Origin: JACQAI01 sp035507915
Lineage (GTDB): Bacteria > Pseudomonadota > Alphaproteobacteria > Elsterales > Elsteraceae
Assembly (NCBI GenBank): GCA_035507915.1
Contig: DATJNS010000284.1
Coordinates: 1 to 6,646, forward strand
Length of the DNA: 6,646 nucleotides
Reading direction: 5' to 3'
Position 1 is the stretch's first letter. Each line of letters begins with the position of its first letter. The position numbers were made by a program, and so were the translations under genes. The notes below the pieces were generated by a model. The model searched no databases, was not told the origin of the DNA, and saw only the letters and a list, made by a program, of their open reading frames with translations. This document shows positions 1-6,400 of the stretch, piece by piece.

Positions 1-1265
1 AGGAGATGGCCCTGCCCGGCCGCCAGCACCTGGTGCACGCCGTGGCCGAGCTCGTGCGCCAACGTCATGACGTCGCGCACCTTGCCCTGGTAGTTCAGCA
101 ACAGGTAGGGATGCGCGCTCGGCACGGTCGGGTGCGCGAACGCGCCCGGCGACTTGCCGGCGCGCACCGGCGCGTCGATCCACGGCCGCTCGAAGAAGCG
201 CGCGCCCACGGCCGCCATGTCGGGCGAGAACGCGCCGTAGGCATCGAGCACGATCCGGCGCGCCTCGTCCCACGGGATCAGGCGGTCGGACGCCTCGGGC
301 AGCGGCGCGTTGCGGTCCCAATAGTCGAGCCGGTCGACGCCGAACCACTTGGCCTTGAGCCGGTAATAGCGGTGCGACAGGCTCGCGTAGCTCTCGGTGA
401 CCGCGGCGATCAGCGCGTCGACCACCGCGTCCTCGACCTGGTTTGACAGGTTGCGCGCCGAGATCGGCCGCGCGAAATGGCGCCAGCGGTCCTCGATCTC
501 CTTGTCCTTGGCCAGCATGTTGGTGACCAGCGCGACCGTGCGCACCTCCTTGGCGAGCGCGCGGCCGAACGCCTTGGAGGAGTCGCGCCGCACCACGCGG
601 TCCTTGTGCACCATCAGGTCGAGGATCTCGGCCTCGGTCAGCTCGCGCCCGTCATAGGGGATGCGCAGATGCGCCATCGTCTCGTCGAACAGGCGGACCA
701 GCGCGGCGCGACCGACCACCTGCTTCTCGTGCAGCAGCTGCTCGACCTCGTCGGACAGCTGGTGCGGCCGATAGGCGCGCAGGTCCTGGAGCCACGGCAC
801 GTAGTGGGCGAGCGCCGGGTCCGCGATCTGACGCTCGATCACCGCATCGTCGATGCGGTTGAGCTCGAGCGTGAAGAACAGCGTGACGCTCGAGATGTCG
901 GTCACGCGCTCCTGGGTCGACTGGTAGAACCGGCCGACCGCGTTGTCCATCATGTTGCCGGAGTGCACGAGGTCGGCGTAGCTCATGGCGCGCGCCAATC
1001 GCTCGTCGAGCCGCTCGTAACCCCGGATCGCCTCGGCCAGCCCGGCGCCGTCGAGGCTCGCGAGCCGGCCGCGATAGCGCGCGGCGAACGCGTCGGCCTC
1101 GGCCTGGGCCGCCGCCAGGTCGGCCTCGAGCTCGGGCGACGCCATGCCGGGGTAGAGATCGTCGAGGTTCCACTCGGGCAACCCGCCCAGATCCCCCGTT
1201 TTGTCGGGCGATTTGTCGGCCGGTTTGGCGGCGGAAAGGGCGTCGGGTCCGGCGGGCGGGGCCAT
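1..1265 (-). CDS. M3-family oligoendopeptidase (PepF-like zinc metallopeptidase), partial: C-terminus beyond window
   Basis: A zinc endopeptidase of family M3 (oligoendopeptidase F type), which in known members cleaves short peptides in the cytoplasm. The reverse strand reads 421 codons without a stop. The protein begins MAPPAGPDALSAAK, then LPEWNLDDLYPGM, a typical start of the folded part of these enzymes. Near the window edge it has GAFAHPTVPS, then DVMTLAHELGHGVHQ. HELGH (residues 404-408) is the M3 zinc motif HExGH: two zinc-binding histidines and the catalytic glutamate. The third zinc ligand, a downstream glutamate, lies outside the window. Family members are about 600 residues, so roughly 180-200 are missing. 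No signal peptide or membrane segment is visible. The ATG at 1265 is preceded by GAGGAG (1277-1272) six bases away, and no in-frame ATG lies between it and the candidate promoter. It is divergent from the acyl-CoA ligase gene. The family is certain; the substrate is not predictable. Confidence 0.95.
   Translation of the reverse strand, partial: MAPPAGPDALSAAKPADKSPDKTGDLGGLPEWNLDDLYPGMASPELEADLAAAQAEADAFAARYRGRLASLDGAGLAEAIRGYERLDERLARAMSYADLVHSGNMMDNAVGRFYQSTQERVTDISSVTLFFTLELNRIDDAVIERQIADPALAHYVPWLQDLRAYRPHQLSDEVEQLLHEKQVVGRAALVRLFDETMAHLRIPYDGRELTEAEILDLMVHKDRVVRRDSSKAFGRALAKEVRTVALVTNMLAKDKEIEDRWRHFARPISARNLSNQVEDAVVDALIAAVTESYASLSHRYYRLKAKWFGVDRLDYWDRNAPLPEASDRLIPWDEARRIVLDAYGAFSPDMAAVGARFFERPWIDAPVRAGKSPGAFAHPTVPSAHPYLLLNYQGKVRDVMTLAHELGHGVHQVLAAGQGHL
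1200..1235 (-). repeat. Three imperfect 12-bp tandem repeats in the peptidase N-terminal tail
   Basis: On the plus strand the units are tttgtcgggcga (1200-1211), tttgtcggccgg (1212-1223) and tttggcggcgga (1224-1235). In the peptidase frame they encode the tetrapeptides SAAK, PADK and SPDK (residues 11-22). This charged, proline/alanine-rich tail sits just before the conserved LPEWNLDDLY region and is probably disordered. The unit is a multiple of three, so a change in copy number would keep the frame. Confidence 0.7.
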
Positions 1266-1269
1266 CGGC

Positions 1270-1298
1270 TTCTCCTCGGGCGAAGACCCCGATATATG
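1270..1298 (+). promoter_or_regulatory. Weak candidate promoter of the acyl-CoA ligase gene, overlapping the divergent one
   Basis: TTCTCC (1270-1275), a poor -35, is followed after 17 bases by TATATG (1293-1298), which matches TATAAT in four positions. It is the best pairing I see upstream of the ligase. Its -10 shares the ATATAT core (1292-1297) with the -10 of the opposing peptidase promoter, and its -35 overlaps the peptidase leader and ribosome binding site. The implied leader is about 45 bases. Confidence is low because of the weak -35. Confidence 0.3.
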
Positions 1299-1319
1299 TC
1301 GCCCGGCGCCGCCTGCCAA
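1291..1319 (-). promoter_or_regulatory. Candidate sigma-70-type promoter of the M3 peptidase gene
   Basis: On the minus strand TTGGCA (1319-1314) matches the -35 consensus TTGACA in five of six bases. It is separated by exactly 17 bases from TATATC (1296-1291), which keeps the TATA of the -10 box. Transcription would start near 1284, giving a short leader of about 20 bases that holds the GAGGAG ribosome binding site (1277-1272) before the ATG at 1265. It is one of the few AT-rich spots in the region. The call rests on sequence match only. Confidence 0.55.
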
Positions 1320-1350
1320 CCGAGCAACCCACGCGCGACAAGGGGGACCT

Positions 1351-3120
1351 ATGCCGCCACCGCCGGTCGATTTCGCGGGGCTGCGCAACCTCACGTCGAT
1401 GTTCTTCGAGCGCGCCGCGCTGGGCGGCGACCGGCCGTTCCTGTGGGCCAAGCGCGCGGGCGCGTGGCGCGCGACGACCTGGCGTCAGGCCGCCGAGCGT
1501 GCCGGAGCGCTGGCCAAGGTCCTGCGGGCCCGCGGGGTGGCACGCGGCGATCGCGTCATGCTGGTCGCCGAGAACCGGCCGGAGTGGGCGATCAGCGATC
1601 TCGCGATCATGACGGCGGGCGCCATCACGGTGCCGGCCTATACGACCGCGACCAGCGAGGACCTGCGCCACGTGCTGATCGACAGCGGCGCGACCGCCGT
1701 GATCGTGTCGGCGGCGCTCGCCGATCGCATGCTGCCGGTCGCGCGCGACGCGCGCTGCCCGCTGGCGGTCGCCATGGGACCGGCTGCCGCGCCCGACGGG
1801 CTGCGCGTCGAGAGCTGGGACGCGCTGGTCGCCGACGGCTCGGCGCTGCCCGGCGACGCGCGCGACCTCGCCGATCGGCCGGCGCGCGACGACATCGCCT
1901 GCCTGATCTACACCTCGGGCACCGGCGGCACGCCGCGCGGCGTCATGCTGACCCACGGCAACATCCTGCAGAACTGCTGGAGCGCGTTCGATCTGCTGGA
2001 GGAGGTCGGCCGCGGCGACGAGGTGTTCCTGTCGTTCCTGCCGCTGTCGCACTCCTACGAGCACTCGGCCGGCCAGTTCCTCGCGATCTCGGTCGGCGCC
2101 GAGATCTATTACGCCGAGGGCGCCGACAAGCTCGCCGCCAACCTGATCGAGGTGCGGCCCACCATCACGACCGCGGTGCCGCGCCTGTTCGAGGCGATGC
2201 ACCAGCGCATCGCGCTGCAGATGAAGAACCAGCCGCGCCTGCGCCGCTGGCTGTTCGACCAGGCGGTCGCGCTCGGCACCAAGCGCTACGAGCGGCCGGG
2301 CGCGCTGACGCCGCTCGACCGGCTGCTCGACCGCGCGCTCGACCGGCTGGTGCGCGCCAAGGTGCGCGCGCGCTTCGGCGGCCGGCTCAAGGCGCTGGTC
2401 TCGGGCGGCGCGCCGCTCGCCTATCACGACGGCGTGTTCTTCCACGCACTCGGCGTGCCGGTGTTCCAGGGCTACGGCCAGACCGAGGCGGCGCCGTTCA
2501 TCAGCTGCAACCGGCCGGCCAAGATCAAGCTCGGCACGGTCGGGCCGCCGCTGCTCGGCGTCGAGGCGCGGATCGCCGGGGACGGCGAGATCTGCGTGCG
2601 CGGCGCCATGGTGATGAAGGGCTACTGGGGCGATCCGGACGGCACCGCGGCGACGGTGCGCGACGGCTGGCTGCACACCGGCGACATCGGCCGCCTCGAC
2701 GAGGACGGCTGCCTGCAGATCACCGACCGCAAGAAGGACATCATCGTGATCTCGGGCGGCGACAACATCTCGCCCGCCAAGGTCGAGGCCGAGCTGACGC
2801 GCGAGCCCGAGATCGCCCAGGCGATGGTCTACGGCGACCGGCACCCGCATTTGGTCGCGCTGCTCGTGGCCGAGGAGCATCTCGCCACGCGCGACGCCGA
2901 GACCGTGCGCGCCGTGCTGGGCGCGGCGCTCGAGCGCGCCAACGCGCGCCTGTCGCCGCTCGAGAAGGTGCGCGCCTTCGTGGTCGCGACCGAGCCGTGC
3001 TCGACCGACAACAAGCAGCTGACGCCGACCCTCAAGATCCGCCGCCATCGGATTCGCGAGGTTTACGGCGCGCAGCTCGAAGCGCTCTACCAGACCCGCC
3101 AGCGCGCCGCCGCAAGCTGA
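1351..3120 (+). CDS. Long-chain acyl-CoA synthetase (AMP-dependent synthetase/ligase, FAA1/FadD15-like)
   Basis: A cytoplasmic or membrane-associated enzyme that activates a free fatty acid, with ATP and CoA, through an acyl-AMP intermediate. The 589 residues match the usual family length of about 600. Adenylate-forming motifs appear in order: the P-loop YTSGTGGTPRG (187-197); LPLSHSYEH (around 230-238), typical of the long-chain group; GYGQTE (374-379); HTGD (442-445), whose aspartate normally binds the ribose; DRKKDIIVISGGDNISP (459-475), the hinge and start of the small C-terminal domain; and LTPTLKIRR, whose K562 is the expected adenylation lysine. LTPTLK rather than TGK favours the long-chain group over acetyl-CoA synthetases or PaaK. 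The ATG at 1351 is chosen because AAGGGGG (1340-1346) precedes it by four bases and the conserved N-terminal region starts right after. The open frame runs further upstream, but only into the peptidase gene. It is divergent from the peptidase and 350 bases from the oxidoreductase. Chain-length preference cannot be read from sequence, and an aromatic acid substrate is not excluded. Confidence 0.93.
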   Translation: MPPPPVDFAGLRNLTSMFFERAALGGDRPFLWAKRAGAWRATTWRQAAERAGALAKVLRARGVARGDRVMLVAENRPEWAISDLAIMTAGAITVPAYTTATSEDLRHVLIDSGATAVIVSAALADRMLPVARDARCPLAVAMGPAAAPDGLRVESWDALVADGSALPGDARDLADRPARDDIACLIYTSGTGGTPRGVMLTHGNILQNCWSAFDLLEEVGRGDEVFLSFLPLSHSYEHSAGQFLAISVGAEIYYAEGADKLAANLIEVRPTITTAVPRLFEAMHQRIALQMKNQPRLRRWLFDQAVALGTKRYERPGALTPLDRLLDRALDRLVRAKVRARFGGRLKALVSGGAPLAYHDGVFFHALGVPVFQGYGQTEAAPFISCNRPAKIKLGTVGPPLLGVEARIAGDGEICVRGAMVMKGYWGDPDGTAATVRDGWLHTGDIGRLDEDGCLQITDRKKDIIVISGGDNISPAKVEAELTREPEIAQAMVYGDRHPHLVALLVAEEHLATRDAETVRAVLGAALERANARLSPLEKVRAFVVATEPCSTDNKQLTPTLKIRRHRIREVYGAQLEALYQTRQRAAAS

Positions 3121-3143
3121 TTCGTCCGCAGCGTCGTCACACT

Positions 3144-3264
3144 CACCCCCCACCCCGCCCTCCCCCTCAAGGGGGGAGGGGGCAGGTTGGAGCAAGCAGC
3201 AGCATCTCCATCCAAACAAACTCACCCCCTCCCCCCTTGCGGGGGAGGGTTGGGGTGGGGGGTG
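3144..3264. repeat. Large C/G-tract inverted repeat (palindromic intergenic element)
   Basis: The left arm (3144-3182) and right arm (3225-3264) are reverse complements over about 39 bases with only two differences: a single G at 3157 against TT at 3250-3251, and T3167 against G3239. Each arm also folds on itself: CCCTCCCCC pairs with GGGGGGAGGG across TCAA on the left, and CCCTCCCCC with GGGGGAGGG across CTTGC on the right. The 42-base centre (3183-3224) has a further small stem, TGGAG (3188-3192) with CTCCA (3206-3210). The element starts 23 bases after the ligase stop. It resembles the C/G-tract palindromic repeats scattered between genes in many GC-rich proteobacteria, often mis-called as short proline/glycine-rich proteins. 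There is no transposase and no clear target duplication. It could stop or slow transcription after the ligase, although no T-run follows, so it is not a classical terminator. Confidence 0.85.
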
Positions 3265-3409
3265 CGCACCGAGTCGCGATCGCGCTATTTGTCCGCTGCA
3301 CTGCGGGAGGGAAAAGTTGCGTCGATATTTCCCGGCGGGCAACGCCGTTACCCGTCGCGCCGCCTGAGCGCAACCTCCGGGCTTTCGCGGCGTCGCACGT
3401 CGGCGTCGA
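3265..3409. other. Intergenic DNA without a recognisable feature
   Basis: The 145 bases between the inverted repeat and the candidate promoter hold no credible coding frame. They contain a ten-base palindrome, CGCGATCGCG (3275-3284), and a five-base-pair hairpin, CGGCG/CGCCG (3333-3347). Both are expected by chance at this GC content. Moderately AT-rich patches around 3286-3292 and 3311-3330 could carry an activator site, but no known motif stands out. Confidence 0.5.
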
Positions 3410-3438
3410 TTGCGGCGTTGGTGCAGCGGTCCTAGATT
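3410..3438 (+). promoter_or_regulatory. Candidate promoter of the oxidoreductase gene
   Basis: TTGCGG (3410-3415) is followed by a 17-base spacer and TAGATT (3433-3438), the only AT-rich hexamer close upstream of the gene. Transcription would start around 3445, leaving about 25 bases before the ATG at 3471, with ribosome binding site GGAGG (3457-3461) nine bases from the start. The -35 keeps only TTG of the consensus and the -10 matches four of six, so this is a moderate candidate. It would let the gene be expressed independently of the ligase. Confidence 0.4.
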
Positions 3439-3470
3439 TTTCCCAGCGGCTCGGCTGGAGGCCTCACGCA

Positions 3471-6400
3471 ATGGCGCTGGCGGCGGTCACCCTCGACGAC
3501 AAGTACACGCTCGAACACGGCCGGGTGTACCTGACCGGCGTGCAGGCGCTGGTGCGGCTCCCGATGCTGCAGCGCCAGCGCGACCAAGCGGCCGGGCTCG
3601 ACACCGGCTGCTTCATCTCGGGCTATCGCGGCTCGCCGCTCGGCGGGCTCGACAAGACCTTGTGGGAGGCGCGGCGCTTCCTCGAGAAGAACCGCATCCA
3701 CTTCCAGCCCGGCGTCAACGAAGAGCTCGGCGCCACCGCGGTGTGGGGCAGCCAGCAGGTCAATCTGTGGCGCGGCGCGACCGCCGACGGCGTGTTCGCC
3801 ATGTGGTACGGCAAGGGGCCCGGAGTCGACCGCTGCGGCGACGTGTTCAAGCACGGCAACCACGCCGGCTCGAGCCGCCACGGCGGCGTGTTGCTGCTCG
3901 CCGGCGACGACCACTCCTGCAAGTCGTCGACCCTGCCCAACCAGTCGGAGCACGCCTTCGTGGGCGCCGGCATCCCGGTGCTCAATCCCTGCGGCGTGCA
4001 GGAGATCCTCGATTACGGCCTGATCGGCTGGGCGATGAGCCGCTGGTCGGGCTGCTGGATCGCCATGAAGACGATCGCCGAGACGGTCGACAGCTCGGCC
4101 AGCGTCACGATCGATCCGCACGCGCTGCCCGTCGTCCCGACCGATTTCGCGCTGCCGCCCGACGGCGTCAACATCCGCTGGCCCGACAAGCCGCTCGAGC
4201 AGGAACTCCGCCTGCACAAATACAAGCTCTACGCCGCGCTCGCCTTCGCGCGCGCCAACCGGCTCGACCGCGTCGTGATCGACAGCCCGACCCCGCGCTT
4301 CGGCATCGTGACGACCGGCAAGTCCTATCTCGACGTGCGCCAGGCCCTCGAGGACCTCGGCATCGACGACGAGCTCGCGCGCCAGATCGGGCTGCGGCTC
4401 TACAAGGTCGCGATGACGTGGCCGCTCGAGCGCGAGGGCGTGCGCCACTTCGCCGAAGGCCTCGAGGAGATCCTGGTCGTCGAGGAGAAGCGCGCGATCG
4501 TCGAGAATCAGCTCAAGGAGCAGCTCTACAACTGGCGCGAGGACGTGCGCCCGCGCGTGATCGGCAAGTTCGACGAGCACGGCGAGTGGATCCTGCCGTC
4601 GACCGACGAGCTGACGCCCGCGCGCATCGCACGCGTGATCGCCGCGCGCATCGGCCGCTTCTTCGTCAGCGAGCGCATCCGTGACCGCCTGGCATTCCTC
4701 GAGGCCAAGGAGCGCCAGCTCGCGCGCCTGAAGCCGGCGGTGCAGCGCGTGCCGACCTTCTGCTCGGGCTGCCCGCACAACACCTCGACCGTGGTGCCCG
4801 AGGGCAGCCGCGCGACCGGCGGCATCGGCTGCCACTACATGGCGACCTGGATGGACCGCGCGACCGACACCTTCACCCAGATGGGCGGCGAGGGCGTGCC
4901 GTGGATCGGCCAGGCGCCGTTCACCGAGACGCGCCACGTGTTCGCCAATTTGGGCGACGGCACCTACTACCACTCCGGCATCCTGGCGATCCGCGCCGCG
5001 CTCGCCGCCAAGGTCAACATCACGTACAAGCTGCTGTTCAACGACGCCGTCGCGATGACGGGCGGCCAGCCGCTCGACGGTCCCTTGACCGTGCCGGCGC
5101 TGGCCCAGCAGCTGACCGCCGAGGGCGTGGGACGCGTCGTCATCGTGACCGACGAGCCCGACAAGTATCCGCTCGGCGCCGGCATCCCGGCTGGCGTCGC
5201 GATCGAGCACCGCGACGAGCTCGACCGCGTGCAGCGCGAGCTGCGCGCCACGCCGGGCGTCAGCGCGCTGATCTACGACCAGACCTGCGCCGCCGAGAAG
5301 CGCCGGCGCCGCAAGCGCGGCCTGATGGAGGATCCGCCCAAGCGCGTGATCATCAACGAGGCGGTGTGCGAGGGCTGCGGCGATTGCGGCGTGCAATCGA
5401 ACTGCGTGTCGATCGTGCCGGTCGAGACCGAGCTCGGCCGCAAGCGCGCGATCGACCAGTCGTCGTGCAACAAGGACTTCTCGTGCGTGCGCGGCTTCTG
5501 CCCGAGTTTCGTGACCGTACATGGCGGCCGGCTCAAGAAGCGCAGCGGCGCCGCCGGCGACGCCGACCTCGGCTTCGGGGCGCTGCCGGCGCCGACCCGC
5601 CCGGCGATCGACCATCCCTACGGCATCGTGATCACCGGCGTCGGCGGCACCGGCGTGGTGACGATCGGCGCGCTGCTCGGCATGGCGGCGCATCTCGAGG
5701 GCAAGGGCGTGTCGGTGCTCGACATGACCGGACTGGCGCAGAAGGGCGGCGCGGTGTTCACCCACGTCCGGATCGCCAACCGGCCCGAGGACATCAACTC
5801 GGTGCGCATCCCGGCCGGCGACGCGCACCTCGTGCTGGGCGCCGACTTCGTCGTCACCGGCACGTTCGACGCGCTGGCCAAGATCAAGGCCGGCCAGACC
5901 GACGTGATCGTCAATCGGCACCAGACCATGACGGCCGACTTCGCGCGCCATCCCGACCTCGCCTTTCCGACGCGCGACCTCACCGAGACGATCGAGGAGG
6001 CCGCCGGCCCGGGCCGCACGAGCTTCCTCGACGCCACCGAGCTCGCGACCGCGCTGACCGGCGACGCGATCGCGGCCAACCTGTTCCTGCTCGGCTTCGC
6101 GGTGCAGCGCGGCCTGATCCCGCTGTCGCCCGAGGCGATCGAGCGCGCCATAGAGCTCAACAACGTCGCGGTCGCGTTCAACAAGCGCGCCTTCCTGTGG
6201 GGACGGCGCGCCGGCCACGATCTCGCGGCGGTTGAGCGCCTCGCCGCGCCGCCGCCGCGCCCGCTGTCGCGCAGCCTGGACGACGTCATCGCGCATCGCG
6301 TCGCGCTGCTGACCGACTACCAGGACGCCGCCTACGCGGCGCGCTACCGCGCGCTGGTCGACAAGGTGCGCGCCGTCGAGGCGCAGCGTGTCGGGACCAC

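Noticed and set aside
1201..1350. Upstream extension of the ligase with a TTG start at 1201
   Set aside because: It would overlap the peptidase coding region and promoter. The ATG at 1351 has a strong AAGGGGG ribosome binding site, and the family N-terminus begins there.
3144..3264. Classical Rho-independent terminator for the ligase
   Set aside because: The stems are strong, but no T-run follows either hairpin and the structure is far larger than a normal terminator. It is better called a palindromic repeat with a possible effect on transcription.
3275..3284. CGCGATCGCG as a HIP1-like regulatory palindrome
   Set aside because: One copy of a GC-rich palindrome in DNA of this composition is not significant, and similar CGATCG words occur throughout the coding regions.
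3167..3435. Short frames reading through the inverted repeat on either strand (text such as TPTLPRKGGG)
   Set aside because: These are the usual translation artefacts of C/G-tract palindromic elements. They have no ribosome binding site and no conserved protein.
652..3471. A 939-codon open frame on the minus strand across the ligase and into the peptidase
   Set aside because: It has the same codon-aligned antisense shadow over the ligase, and it also crosses the inverted repeat, where it reads low-complexity proline/glycine text. There is no domain and it conflicts with two clear genes.
3410..4684. Plus-strand frame of 424 codons over the start of the oxidoreductase
   Set aside because: It is a +1 shadow frame, very rich in Arg/Ala/Pro, with no family similarity. 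The motifs are all in the frame beginning at 3471.
4901..6235. Plus-strand frame of 444 codons inside the oxidoreductase
   Set aside because: It is an Arg-rich shadow frame of the real gene, typical of high-GC DNA, with no start signal or domain.
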